A stretch of DNA of 49,795 nucleotides from Bacillota bacterium. GTDB taxonomy: Bacteria > Bacillota > Limnochordia > Darwinibacteriales > DTU012. Both the position numbers and the translations under genes were made by a program. Location of the stretch: assembly GCA_012840925.1 (NCBI GenBank), contig DUVS01000010.1, positions 1 through 49,795 on the forward strand, in the 5' to 3' direction. Shown here piece after piece: positions 17,856 to 30,046 of the stretch; position 1 is the first letter of the stretch, and each line of letters opens with the position of its first letter. Under the pieces are notes generated by a model, which had not been told where the DNA came from, ran no database searches, and saw only the letters and a list, made by a program, of their open reading frames with translations.

Positions 17856-19028
17856 ATGATTACCCGTCTTTGGGCTTGGCTTACGGGATATGTGATTATC
17901 AAACTGAAGGGTGCCCAGTTGGAAACCTTGATCAACCGCATCGCCAGTCACGGCTTTGGTATCTGGGATTTGGAGCGGGTCACCGCCAACATCATGATCG
18001 GCAGGATCCGGATCAAACACTTTAAACGGCTGCGCCCCCTGCTGAGCGGGTTAAACGTCCGGGTGGGAATTGTCGGCCGGGCCGGGCTGCCCTTTTTTAT
18101 TGCCAAAGTAATCAAGCGGAAAGGGCTTCTGATCGGTTTGGTGCTGGCTGCAGGCTTTCTATATTATTTGACCGGATTCGTCTGGATGATCGAGATTGCT
18201 GGCAATGAGCAGATAAGCCTTGAGCAAATCAATGCTGTGCTTATCGGCCAAGGTGTCAAGGTGGGAGCAGCTAAGTCTCAAATCAGACTCCGTTATCTGG
18301 AAAACCTGCTTTTGACGGAATTTCCCGAGCTCTCCTGGGTTGGGGCGAGCATCAAGGGTGTTTTGATGAGAGTTGAGGTTGTGGAGCGGACCAGCCCCAA
18401 TCTGGCAGAGGTGCAGTATGGTGATATGGTTGCCGCCCAAAACGGCCTGGTAACCCAGGTGGTGCCGTTTCGGGGCACAACCCTGGTATCGGTGGGGAGT
18501 ACGGTCAAGAGAGGAGATGTTCTTATTTCCGGTGAATACTATGATCAATACGGGCGCAGGCAAAAAGGGAGCGCCGAAGGCATTGTCCGGGCCCGCGTTT
18601 GGTACGATGCCTTTGGAGAAGCGGCTTTCAGTAAAATTACTGAAGTGGAAACCGGAAACTACCATACCAATTACACGATCACTGTCGGCAGTTGGACAGT
18701 ACGGCTGGGCAGACAGGTACCTTTTGCCAACCACACCAGTTCCGGCCAAACCTGGCAGGTACAGATTGGCAGGCTGAAACTGCCCCTTGCAGTGACCAAA
18801 CATACATATGCGGAAGTAGATTACCAAACGAGGCAGATTTCGCCAGAGCAGGCCCGCATTCTCGCTCTGGAGCGGGCTTGGCAGCAATTGGCAGCCATGG
18901 GCGTAGAACGGGATCAAGTTAGTGATATACAGGTCGATGAGTACATAATCGAGGATCAGGACGGGATCAGGGTCGGACTGATAGCAGAACTGGAGCAGGA
19001 CATCGCCGAGTTCGCGCCCCGGCTCTAG
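17856..19028 (+). CDS. yqfD: Sporulation protein YqfD
   Basis: YqfD is a mother-cell sporulation membrane protein required for efficient sporulation in Bacillus and partly related to SpoIV-type proteins. The 390-residue product has a cytoplasmic N-terminal domain (about 1-90), one clear membrane segment near residues 91-112, and a large extracytoplasmic C-terminal region with ERTSPN, ENGLV-like AAQNGLVTQV and GDVLISG motifs that resemble a beta-barrel insertion domain. GAGGTGG at 17845-17851 precedes the ATG. Length matches the family (about 395). Co-transcription with yqfC is almost certain. Confidence 0.93.
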   Translation: MITRLWAWLTGYVIIKLKGAQLETLINRIASHGFGIWDLERVTANIMIGRIRIKHFKRLRPLLSGLNVRVGIVGRAGLPFFIAKVIKRKGLLIGLVLAAGFLYYLTGFVWMIEIAGNEQISLEQINAVLIGQGVKVGAAKSQIRLRYLENLLLTEFPELSWVGASIKGVLMRVEVVERTSPNLAEVQYGDMVAAQNGLVTQVVPFRGTTLVSVGSTVKRGDVLISGEYYDQYGRRQKGSAEGIVRARVWYDAFGEAAFSKITEVETGNYHTNYTITVGSWTVRLGRQVPFANHTSSGQTWQVQIGRLKLPLAVTKHTYAEVDYQTRQISPEQARILALERAWQQLAAMGVERDQVSDIQVDEYIIEDQDGIRVGLIAELEQDIAEFAPRL

Positions 19029-19029
19029 G

Positions 19030-19057
19030 TTGCATCTGAATCACATTTTGTTATAAT
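19030..19057 (+). promoter_or_regulatory. Candidate SigmaA promoter for phoH
   Basis: TTGCAT at 19030-19035 and TATAAT at 19052-19057 are separated by 16 bp in the 65-nt gap after yqfD. It would let phoH and the downstream genes be expressed in vegetative cells independently of the sporulation genes before them. Confidence 0.6.
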
Positions 19058-19093
19058 AATGATAGTCTTTATGAACATTGGGGAGGTTTGTGA

Positions 19094-20065
19094 GTGGCTC
19101 AACAAGCAACAGAGATGGTTTTTACCTTAGCGGATATCGCCCAAGCCCAGGCCATCAGCGGCAAAGGTGATGAGAATCTCCGCTGGTTGGAGAACCAGTA
19201 TGGGATCAGGGTGATTCCCCGGGGTATTGATTTAATACTCAGTGGAGATACAGAAAGTGTGGAAAAGGTGCGGCGGATTCTCGAGAATGTAGCAGGGCTC
19301 AATCGGGATCTTACCGCCCATGACTTTCATTATGCCAGTGAATTGATCAATACAGGGAATGGAGTGTCTCTGCGGGAACTGAATTCGGAAATCATTGTGA
19401 CCACAGCCCGCGGGCGGCAGATCTATCCGAAAACGCAGGGACAGAAAGAATATATCCAAACGATCAATTCCAATGTGATCAGTTTCGGCATAGGCCCCGC
19501 CGGTACCGGTAAGACGTTTTTGGCCATGGCTGTGGCGGCGGCTGCCTTGAAGCGGAAAGAAGTCAGCCGGATCATCTTGACCCGGCCGGCTGTAGAGGCC
19601 GGCGAGCATCTAGGGTTTTTGCCCGGCGATCTGCAGGACAAAGTGGATCCGTATTTGCGGCCTTTGTATGATGCACTCTACGACATTCTGGGACAAGAAC
19701 AATACTTGAAACTGCGGGAAAGGGGCGTGATTGAAGTTGCTCCTCTCGCCTATATGCGGGGCCGCACCTTGGATGATTCTTTCATCATTCTTGATGAAGC
19801 CCAGAATACCACCAATGAACAGATGAAAATGTTCTTGACCCGCCTGGGCTATGGATCGAAAGCTGTTGTCACCGGTGATGTGACCCAGATCGACCTGCCC
19901 CGGGGCAAGAAATCTGGTTTGATTATAGCCGGCAGGATTCTTAAAGATGTAAAAGGAATAGGGTTCTGCTATCTGACCGAAAGTGACGTGGTCCGGCATC
20001 CATTGGTGCAGAGAGTGATCAAAGCGTACGCTGAATTTGAAAGTGACCAACAAGACGAAGCTTAA
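19094..20065 (+). CDS. phoH: PhoH-like ATPase (YbeZ)
   Basis: This 323-residue P-loop ATPase belongs to the PhoH/YbeZ family, which is functionally tied to YbeY in ribosome and rRNA quality control. The Walker A motif GPAGTGKT is at residues 134-141 and a Walker B with DEAQNTT lies near residue 235. The N-terminal 110 residues include a KH-like nucleic-acid-binding region. Initiation is at GTG 19094 after GGGGAGGT. The order phoH-pgpH-ybeY-dgkA-cdd-era is the conserved Firmicutes arrangement. The activity in vivo (helicase or NTPase) is not settled for the family. Confidence 0.94.
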   Translation: MAQQATEMVFTLADIAQAQAISGKGDENLRWLENQYGIRVIPRGIDLILSGDTESVEKVRRILENVAGLNRDLTAHDFHYASELINTGNGVSLRELNSEIIVTTARGRQIYPKTQGQKEYIQTINSNVISFGIGPAGTGKTFLAMAVAAAALKRKEVSRIILTRPAVEAGEHLGFLPGDLQDKVDPYLRPLYDALYDILGQEQYLKLRERGVIEVAPLAYMRGRTLDDSFIILDEAQNTTNEQMKMFLTRLGYGSKAVVTGDVTQIDLPRGKKSGLIIAGRILKDVKGIGFCYLTESDVVRHPLVQRVIKAYAEFESDQQDEA

Positions 20066-20092
20066 CGGCAGTCTGTGGGAGGAGCTACCAAT

Positions 20093-22261
20093 ATGGGTAA
20101 GTCTAAGCCAAAACCTTGGACAAAGGTATGGCGCAGCGTTAAGGACAAATTGGAACAGACTACTGTCAGACAGTGGATCTTGGCAGTTTTAATCTTTATT
20201 GGGCTGTTTGGCATTCTGTCGATCAATATCAGTCCGGTAGGATATAAACTGGAAGTCGGGACAGTGGCCCGTCAGGACATCCGCGTTCCCCGGGATATGG
20301 AGAACCGGGCTCAGACGGAAAGGGAACGGCAGGCAGCTGCAGCCAGGGCGGAAGCGGAAGCCAAGGCTGATCCCAACTATTATATCGTTAATCATGCCAC
20401 TGTGGTGGCGGCTGAGGAAAAGCTGACAGCGATTTTTGCCATTATTTCCGATGGCAGGCTCCAGCAGGAACAGGCAGAAGAGGATGCTGAGATCAATCAG
20501 AGCCCTTTCCGGCCGGTGGATGTTCAGAAGCAGCTGGCCCAAAAGGTTGAAATAGCTTTGCCTGTGCAGATTGTGGATCAGCTGTTGACCACAGATGAAG
20601 TGGCTTATACAACCTTTGTGCATGAATGCCAGCGGGTGTTTATGGAACAAATGCAGCAGCGGATCTCCGAGGCAGATCTGGCTGGTGTTATGGATCGGAT
20701 GCGAGTTCTGATTGCTCAAAGCGAGATCAGCGCCCAGCTGCAAGACGCAGCCTTTGCCGTTGCATCTCAGGTGATTGAGCCGAACCTGGTGCTGGATCAG
20801 CAGGCAGTGGAACAAAGGCGCCTGGAAGCCATGGAACAAGTGGAACCTGTCTTTGTCAAGGCTGGCGAAATCATCATCAGCGACGGAACAGTAGTGGAAC
20901 CGGAACATGTTCAGTTGTTGAAGGATTTGGGGTTGTATCGGGAAGGCATCGATTACTGGGCTTTATTAGGCCTGTTTGGTATTGTAACTTTGCTGCTGGT
21001 GATTTATGGTGTTGCCCTGTATAAATCCAGGCCGGGGGTTATCCACAGCGAGAGCAGGCTGGCTTTTGTGGGCTCAGTCCTGATTTTGGTAACCCTGATC
21101 ACTAAAATCCTGTCCTTAGTTCCCTGGCTGCTGGTTATGTATTTAACACCGATTGCTTTAGCGGGCATGTTAGTGACTATGCTGCTGGATTATCGGACAG
21201 GTTACTTGACGGTAACCTTTTTGACGGTAATCAGCGGCATTATCTTTCAATCGCTGCCCTTGGTCGTGCAGGGATTAATTGGCGGCTTGATTGCGATTCT
21301 GAGTGTTTCCAAGGTGAGCCAGCGCGGCGAATTGATGCGGGCTGGTTTTATCGTCGGCGGCAGCAACTTTTTGGTGATGATCACCTTTGGGCTTTTGCTG
21401 GGTGATTCCAGTTTGCTGATCCACAGTTATCTGGGGATTCTCAACGGTGTCATCTGTTCCGTGAGCACCATTGGCTCGCTGCCTTATTTTGAAAGCATCT
21501 TTTCTATCACTTCTGCGATTCGCCTGCTGGAATTGACCAATCCTAATCATCCGCTCTTGCGGCGCTTGTTGATGGAGACACCAGGAACCTATCATCACAG
21601 CATTATCGTGGGCAATTTGGCTGAAGCGGCGGCCGATGCGGTTGGTGCCGATGGACTGCTGGCCCGGGTAGGTGCCACTTACCATGATATTGGCAAAGTA
21701 AAACGGCCGATGTTCTTCGTCGAGAACCAACTGGGTAATGATAATCCCCATGACAAGATCGCGCCCTCCTTGTCAACTTTGATTGTGATAGCCCATGTCA
21801 AAGATGGGCTGGAACTGGCCCGGGAGCATAAACTGCCAGCAGTGGTCACTGCATTTATCATCGAACATCACGGGACGGATCTGGTGAAGTATTTCTATCA
21901 CCGGGCTCAAGAGCATAACGGTGATACGGTGGAAGAGAAAGATTTCCGTTATCCAGGGCCCAAGCCGCAGACCAAGGAGACGGCTATTGTTTCCCTGGCG
22001 GATGCTGTGGAAGCTGCAGTGCGTTCACTGTCAAAACCGACTCCGGGCAAGATTGAAGGGTTGGTCCGGAAGATCATCCGGGAGCGGCTCGATGACGGCC
22101 AGCTTGACGAGAGTGATTTGACTTTCCAAGATTTGAACAAAATAGCCGATGCGTTCTCCAAGGTGTTGATCGGCATCTTCCACGGACGGATTGAATATCC
22201 GGAGAAGATCACCCGCGAGGATATCGTGGGCAGGAAAAATGGAGGGAAGGGCAAGGCCTGA
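20093..22261 (+). CDS. pgpH: PgpH, 7TMR-HD c-di-AMP phosphodiesterase
   Basis: PgpH-type proteins hydrolyse cyclic di-AMP to pApA and so help set potassium and cell-wall homeostasis. The 722-residue protein has a short cytoplasmic start, a first membrane helix (about residues 25-45), a large extracytoplasmic 7TMR-HDED domain rich in Ala/Glu/Gln (to about residue 285), seven membrane helices, and a cytoplasmic HD domain. The metal-binding residues are visible in TYHHS (about 499-503), ATYHDIGK (His531-Asp532) and EHHGT. GGGAGGAG at 20077-20084 precedes ATG 20093; the frame is open to GTG 20075. Its TGA overlaps the ybeY ATG by one base. Confidence 0.93.
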   Translation: MGKSKPKPWTKVWRSVKDKLEQTTVRQWILAVLIFIGLFGILSINISPVGYKLEVGTVARQDIRVPRDMENRAQTERERQAAAARAEAEAKADPNYYIVNHATVVAAEEKLTAIFAIISDGRLQQEQAEEDAEINQSPFRPVDVQKQLAQKVEIALPVQIVDQLLTTDEVAYTTFVHECQRVFMEQMQQRISEADLAGVMDRMRVLIAQSEISAQLQDAAFAVASQVIEPNLVLDQQAVEQRRLEAMEQVEPVFVKAGEIIISDGTVVEPEHVQLLKDLGLYREGIDYWALLGLFGIVTLLLVIYGVALYKSRPGVIHSESRLAFVGSVLILVTLITKILSLVPWLLVMYLTPIALAGMLVTMLLDYRTGYLTVTFLTVISGIIFQSLPLVVQGLIGGLIAILSVSKVSQRGELMRAGFIVGGSNFLVMITFGLLLGDSSLLIHSYLGILNGVICSVSTIGSLPYFESIFSITSAIRLLELTNPNHPLLRRLLMETPGTYHHSIIVGNLAEAAADAVGADGLLARVGATYHDIGKVKRPMFFVENQLGNDNPHDKIAPSLSTLIVIAHVKDGLELAREHKLPAVVTAFIIEHHGTDLVKYFYHRAQEHNGDTVEEKDFRYPGPKPQTKETAIVSLADAVEAAVRSLSKPTPGKIEGLVRKIIRERLDDGQLDESDLTFQDLNKIADAFSKVLIGIFHGRIEYPEKITREDIVGRKNGGKGKA

Positions 22262-22722
22262 TGGAGTTATACATCAATAACGAACAGAATCGCGTCGATA
22301 TTGCCGGTCTGGATACAGTGGTGCGCAGAGTGTTGGAGACCGGGCTGGAACTGTTGGAAATCGAAGATCCGGTTGAGGTTGGCGTCACTTTTGTGGACGA
22401 TGCGGCCATTAAGGAACTGAATTGCCAGTACCGCCAGATTGACCAGGCAACTGATGTGCTGTCCTTTGCCCAAGAGGAAGGTGACGTTTTCGAACAACCC
22501 CCGGGGGCTCCGCGATTGCTGGGCGATATCGTGATTTCTCTGGAGCGGGCTCAGGAGCAGAGCGAGACTTTCAATCACAGCCTGGCCAGGGAAGTAGGTT
22601 ACCTTACAGCCCACGGCCTGCTGCATTTATTGGGATACGATCACCAGAATACTGGGGACAAAGAAGAAATGCGGGCTCTTGAGGAGCAGATCATGGCCAG
22701 GCTGAATCTAACCCGGGATTAG
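22261..22722 (+). CDS. ybeY: Endoribonuclease YbeY
   Basis: YbeY is a metal-dependent endoribonuclease for 16S rRNA 3' maturation and ribosome quality control. The 153-residue protein carries the defining H3xH5xH metal motif: His118, His122 and His128 in HGLLHLLGYDH. The preceding TDVLSFAQEE block is also conserved. The ATG overlaps the pgpH stop (TGATG), indicating translational coupling, and phoH two genes upstream encodes its usual partner. Confidence 0.95.
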   Translation: MELYINNEQNRVDIAGLDTVVRRVLETGLELLEIEDPVEVGVTFVDDAAIKELNCQYRQIDQATDVLSFAQEEGDVFEQPPGAPRLLGDIVISLERAQEQSETFNHSLAREVGYLTAHGLLHLLGYDHQNTGDKEEMRALEEQIMARLNLTRD

Positions 22723-22733
22723 GAGGAGCAGCG

Positions 22734-24300
<1,567 letters not shown>

Positions 24301-24311
<11 letters not shown>

Positions 24312-25185
24312 ATCAGGATTTGTGGCAGTTGTGGGACGCCCCAATGTGGGGAAATCGACGCTGCTCAACAGTTTGCTGAAACAAAGGGTTGCCATCGTAT
24401 CCGACAAGCCACAGACGACCCGCAACACCATCCGGGCGGTGTTAACACTGCCTGAAGCCCAGATTGTCTTTATCGATACACCTGGGATCCACCGGCCGTT
24501 ACATAAATTAGGAGAATATATGGTCAGATCTGCCAAAGCCACTCTTACCGAGGTTGATCTTATCTGCTTCCTGGTGGATATTTCTCAATGGGTCAAACAG
24601 GACCAGGAAATTGTTGAGCTCTTGCAGAATGTGGATACACCGGTATTTTTGGTGGCTAACAAGGCCGATCTGGTCAGCAACGAGAAGCAAGAGCAGTTTT
24701 GCCTTGCCATCAAAACCAGATATGCCTTTGCCGAAGTGATGGCCGTATCCGCTCAGGAGGGCACCGGGTTGGACGATCTTGTCCAGGCAATTGTTTCCTA
24801 TCTGCCAGAGGGGCCGCAGTATTACCCTGATGATTGGGTTACGGACCATCCGGAGCAGTTTGTCATGGCTGAGCTGATCAGGGAACAGATTTTGCACCAC
24901 ACCGAGGAAGAAATCCCCCATTCTGTGGCTGTGGATGTGGATCATGTGGAAGCAAAGCCGGACAAAGACATGGTGCTGGTCCGGGCTAACATTTATGTGG
25001 AGCGCAGTTCTCAAAAAGGGATCGTAATCGGCAAAAACGGCGCTATGCTGAAAAAAATCGGTACTGGGGCCCGGATGCAGATCGAAGCGCTGCTGGGGAC
25101 CAAAGTGTATCTGGAGCTGTGGGTTAAGGTCAAGAAGGATTGGCGCAACAAGGATGGTAGTTTAGCAGAGTTTGGGTATAACTAA
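24301..25185 (+). CDS. era: GTPase Era
   Basis: Era is an essential GTPase that binds the 3' end of 16S rRNA during 30S assembly. The 294-residue product has G1 GRPNVGKS at residues 12-19, the switch region with TTRNTIRA, G3 DTPG at 59-62, G4 NKAD at 120-123 and a C-terminal KH domain with VIGKNGAMLKKIG. GAGGAGG at 24288-24294, inside the GNAT gene, lies 6 nt before ATG 24301; the frame is open upstream to TTG 24286. recO and glyQS, which often follow era, are not here; sigI follows after 59 nt. Confidence 0.96.
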
Positions 25186-25187
25186 GC

Positions 25188-25220
25188 ATACCCAAGAAAA
25201 TATTCCCAAGTACGAATAAT
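25188..25220 (+). promoter_or_regulatory. Candidate SigI-dependent (autoregulatory) promoter
   Basis: ATACCCAAG at 25188-25196 and CGAATAAT at 25213-25220 are separated by 16 bp from the end of CCCAAG. Known SigI promoters have a C-rich -35 (ACCCCC-like) and a CGAA -10, and SigI activates its own operon in Bacillus. A second ATTCCCAAG at 25202-25210 repeats the -35-like block. No SigmaA-type pair is evident in this 59-nt gap. The assignment is by inspection only. Confidence 0.4.
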
Positions 25221-25244
25221 TTATGATAAAGGAGGATCGATTCA

Positions 25245-25985
25245 ATGGCCAATTCAGCTCGTGAAAAACAACATGAAGATTTAGACATACTAGTCCGTCA
25301 GGCTCAAGAAGGCGATAAGAGCGTCAGGGAACGCCTAATCAGGGAGTACCGGCCTTTTTACCTACGGGTGGCATCACAAGTCGCCAAGAAGTATCTGGTA
25401 TTGGGGCGGGATGACGAGGCGAGCATCGCCATGTCAGCGTTTGATGAGGCCATCAATGCGTATAACCTCAAAGCTGGTGCATCGTTCTTGAGCTTTGCGG
25501 AAATTGTGATCAAAAGGCGCATGGTAGACTTTTTCCGCCGCAAGGCCCGCACCAGGGAAGAAATTCCCTTGTCGGCACTGGAAGCTGAAGACGCGGAAGA
25601 AACCATGATCCGCAAGATTGAGCTCAGAGAAGCCGTTGGGGTTATTCAGCTGCAGCAGGAAGCTGAAGAGAGGCGTGAGGAAATCTTCCGTTTGAATCAA
25701 CTGTTGAGTGATTATGGTGTCCGGTTTTCCGATCTGATCAGGGTGTCGCCAAAGCATCAGGATGCCCGGGATCGGGCCCTGGAGGTAGCCAGAATTCTCG
25801 CCAATGATCCGGAATTATTGAAATTTCTTACCCATCGCAAAGCCTTGCCGCTGAAGGAATTGGAGAAGCTGGTCAAGGTCAGCCGCAAAACTCTTGAGCG
25901 GCAGCGGAAATACATAATTACATTGACATTAATTCTGATTGGAGAATTTCACTACTTACAGGAGTATCTTAAGCGGACGGTTTAA
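25245..25985 (+). CDS. sigI: RNA polymerase sigma factor SigI
   Basis: SigI is a sigma-70-family factor used in heat-shock and envelope stress in Bacillus and in polysaccharide sensing in cellulolytic clostridia. The 246-residue protein has a region 2 with AGDE-like QEGDKSVRERLIREYRPF, the -10 recognition stretch SFLSFAEIVIKRRMVDFFRR, and a C-terminal helix-turn-helix (LKELEKLVKVSRKTLERQRKYI) with the SigI-family ending. GGAGG at 25231-25235 lies 9 nt before the ATG. Its anti-sigma factor gene follows 14 nt downstream. The final LIGEFHYLQEYL is a SigI hallmark, so the call is secure. Confidence 0.94.
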   Translation: MANSAREKQHEDLDILVRQAQEGDKSVRERLIREYRPFYLRVASQVAKKYLVLGRDDEASIAMSAFDEAINAYNLKAGASFLSFAEIVIKRRMVDFFRRKARTREEIPLSALEAEDAEETMIRKIELREAVGVIQLQQEAEERREEIFRLNQLLSDYGVRFSDLIRVSPKHQDARDRALEVARILANDPELLKFLTHRKALPLKELEKLVKVSRKTLERQRKYIITLTLILIGEFHYLQEYLKRTV

Positions 25986-25999
25986 AGGGGGAGGTAGGC

Positions 26000-26833
26000 A
26001 TGAAACAGGGGAAAGGGATTGTCGTTGAAGTGACGACACGGGATCACGTCACTGTGATGACTCCCCAGGGGGAATTTCTGCGTGTTCCTTTCCATAAACC
26101 AGTGCATGTGGGACAGGAAATCACCTATAAGATTAAGAGGCCTCCTTTCTATTTGAAGTGGAGTGTTGCTGCTGTATTGGTATTGGCTTTGGTTGGTTCA
26201 GCCGGGCAGCTCAGAGAAATCCCCGGAGGAGCCGTTCCTGAAGTCTTTGTCACGCTGGATATCAATCCCAGTGTTGAGTTGGCCCTCAACGGTGAACAGC
26301 GGGTTGTCTATGCCGAAGGGCTGAACGAAGACGGCAAAGACCTGGTTGACAAGCTGAGCCTGATCGGTTCCACTTTCAAGCAAGCAGTGGAAACCATCGA
26401 AACACAGGCTGAGATCGATGGCTATCTGAAACCGGGTATGAATGAGATCGTGGTGACCATTTCCCAGAAGGGTATTGATAAATGTGAACCAGTTGAGCTG
26501 AAAAATACAGCATCTCGCGGTGGCAAGCGAGACAAGGAGATCGAAGCAGTTATCGAAGAAACCCTTGCCACAACATACCGGGTCCAGATGTGGCGTGTTC
26601 CGGGAGATACCCGGGAAGAAATCCGGGAAAAGGGGATGACTCCAGCTAAATATATCGCTATCTATGTTGAGCCTCAGAGTCCCAGTACAGCTGCAGCAGC
26701 TGGATCAGGAGTCACCGTGCCTGTTACAGCCACCATTGAGCGCAACGGCGATCATCACTATTTCGAGTTTGAGATAACCAGACCGGTCTTTCCTGCCGGC
26801 AAGCTGATGCGTACCAGTACTGGACACGAATAA
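26000..26833 (+). CDS. rsgI: Anti-sigma factor RsgI-like membrane protein
   Basis: This 277-residue protein is the transmembrane anti-sigma partner of SigI. Residues 1-50 are the cytoplasmic RsgI_N domain (GIVVEVTTRDHVTVMTPQGEFLRV), residues about 53-70 a single membrane helix, and residues 78-220 the external domain with TLDINPSVEL and GMTPAKYIAIYVE, both conserved in the family. The remaining tail of about 50 residues has no carbohydrate-binding or glycosidase module of the kind found on Clostridium thermocellum RsgI proteins, so a polysaccharide signal cannot be inferred. GGGGGAGGT overlaps the end of the intergenic gap before the ATG. Regulated cleavage releasing SigI is known for the family. 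Confidence 0.9.
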   Translation: MKQGKGIVVEVTTRDHVTVMTPQGEFLRVPFHKPVHVGQEITYKIKRPPFYLKWSVAAVLVLALVGSAGQLREIPGGAVPEVFVTLDINPSVELALNGEQRVVYAEGLNEDGKDLVDKLSLIGSTFKQAVETIETQAEIDGYLKPGMNEIVVTISQKGIDKCEPVELKNTASRGGKRDKEIEAVIEETLATTYRVQMWRVPGDTREEIREKGMTPAKYIAIYVEPQSPSTAAAAGSGVTVPVTATIERNGDHHYFEFEITRPVFPAGKLMRTSTGHE

Positions 26834-26862
26834 CCACGAAGCAGCCAAGCAAGGAGCAGATA

Positions 26863-29005
<2,143 letters not shown>

Positions 29006-29049
29006 CCTTCTATGAAAGAGAAGTATAATATTATGATGGAGGTGAGCCC

Positions 29050-29340
29050 ATGTTCCTTGAAGCCCAAACACCGGCTGCAGGTGGTTTAGTAGCCATGGTG
29101 CTGCCGTTTGTGGTCATGTTCGCCATCGTCTATTTTTTGATGATTCGGCCACAGCAGGCGCAGCAGAAACAGCGTCAGGCAATGCTGGATGCACTGAAAA
29201 AAGGTGACAAGGTCATCACAATCGGCGGCATTCACGGTGAGATAACTGCACTGTCTGACGATACCGTCACCCTTCGGATTGCTGAAAAGACAGAGATTGT
29301 GATCAGTAGATCGGGAGTTGGTTCGGTAAAGCAGCGTTAG
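29050..29340 (+). CDS. yajC: YajC, preprotein translocase accessory subunit
   Basis: YajC is a small membrane subunit associated with SecDF in the Sec translocon. The 96-residue protein has an N-terminal membrane segment (about residues 15-35) ending in the family mark IRPQQ, followed by KKGDKVITIGGIHGEI. GGAGGTGA at 29038-29045 precedes the ATG. A TATAAT at 29024-29029 upstream has no good -35, so tgt read-through is the likelier source of transcript. secD and secF, its usual downstream neighbours, are not in this window. Confidence 0.94.
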   Translation: MFLEAQTPAAGGLVAMVLPFVVMFAIVYFLMIRPQQAQQKQRQAMLDALKKGDKVITIGGIHGEITALSDDTVTLRIAEKTEIVISRSGVGSVKQR

Positions 29341-29348
29341 GCAGGATG

Positions 29349-29370
29349 AACCACCTCGAGGTGGTTTTTT
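29349..29370 (+). terminator. Intrinsic terminator after yajC
   Basis: AACCACC at 29349-29355 and GGTGGTT at 29360-29366 form a perfect 7-bp stem with loop TCGA, running into T residues to 29370. It closes the queA-tgt-yajC unit 8 nt after the yajC stop. Confidence 0.88.
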
Positions 29371-29391
29371 CATTAGCATGGGGGGTTGATT

Positions 29392-29934
29392 ATGCGCAGT
29401 TGGAAAATTGTCATCGGCTTGGCAGTTGTCTTGGTTACAATTGCCAGCAGTGGTGTTGCGGCAGGCGAGTTTTATCTGCACGAGCACAAAGAGTATTGGT
29501 GGTACTACGTGGATAATCCAGGCTTCTATGCGGTGGTACCCAATAATGCTGATGTTTATCACGCGAAGACAGTGTTCGGTTATGAATTCTTGGAGATGTC
29601 ATGGAATGATGGCTCAATCGTAATGGAGATTGGTGTCATCCCCAACAGCAATGTGAACAATGTGGTTAGTCTGGTAGCTAAACGCTGGAGCCCATTCTTA
29701 AAGGATGAACTGGTGTTTGCCAATCGGGAAATCACGACTTCAAACGGCCTGAAAACCCACTTCTATGCGGTTGAAGGAGTCGGCCCCGATGGGGTCAAAT
29801 CGATGCTCCGCTCCGTTTACTTTAACAGAAATGGTTCCATCGTCTTTTTGGCGATGTATATCCCCTCTGCCAAGTACGAAGGCACGATGCAGACCAATTG
29901 GATTAAAGCTGTTAACGAGTTTGAATGGGAATAA
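29392..29934 (+). CDS. Unknown secreted protein
   Basis: I do not recognise this 180-residue protein. Residues 1-24 form a classic signal peptide with an AxA-like cleavage site near residues 23-25 (GVAAGEF), and no lipobox cysteine is present. The mature part is rich in aromatic residues at its start (EYWWYYVDNPGFY) and looks mixed alpha/beta with no further membrane segment. Homology to PsbP/MOG1-like small secreted domains is conceivable from the N-terminal 'GF-x-V' and the final W-x-K-A-V-x-x-F pattern, but I would not assign it. GGGGGG at 29380-29385 lies 6 nt before ATG 29392. It begins just after the yajC terminator with no clear promoter of its own. Confidence 0.75.
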   Translation: MRSWKIVIGLAVVLVTIASSGVAAGEFYLHEHKEYWWYYVDNPGFYAVVPNNADVYHAKTVFGYEFLEMSWNDGSIVMEIGVIPNSNVNNVVSLVAKRWSPFLKDELVFANREITTSNGLKTHFYAVEGVGPDGVKSMLRSVYFNRNGSIVFLAMYIPSAKYEGTMQTNWIKAVNEFEWE

Positions 29935-29943
29935 GGAAAACAA

Positions 29944-29986
29944 AAACTCTGAAGAGATGAATCAGGGGTTCGTTTCTTCAGAGTTT
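29944..29986 (-). terminator. Terminator of hpt (possibly bidirectional)
   Basis: AAACTCTGAAG at 29944-29954 pairs perfectly with CTTCAGAGTTT at 29976-29986 over a 21-nt loop. Read on the minus strand, the stem is followed by a T-rich tail (TTTTTGTTTT), as expected for hpt. On the plus strand only TTTAATAT follows, so termination of the secreted-protein gene would be weaker. Confidence 0.75.
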
Positions 29987-30046
29987 AATATATTGGTGTA
30001 CTTGACTGGCCGGCAGGATTGCCAACCTGGTGGGATAGTGCTGCTG

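Noticed and set aside
26834-26862. preQ1 riboswitch ahead of queA
   Set aside because: Only 29 nt separate rsgI and queA, mostly the ribosome-binding site.
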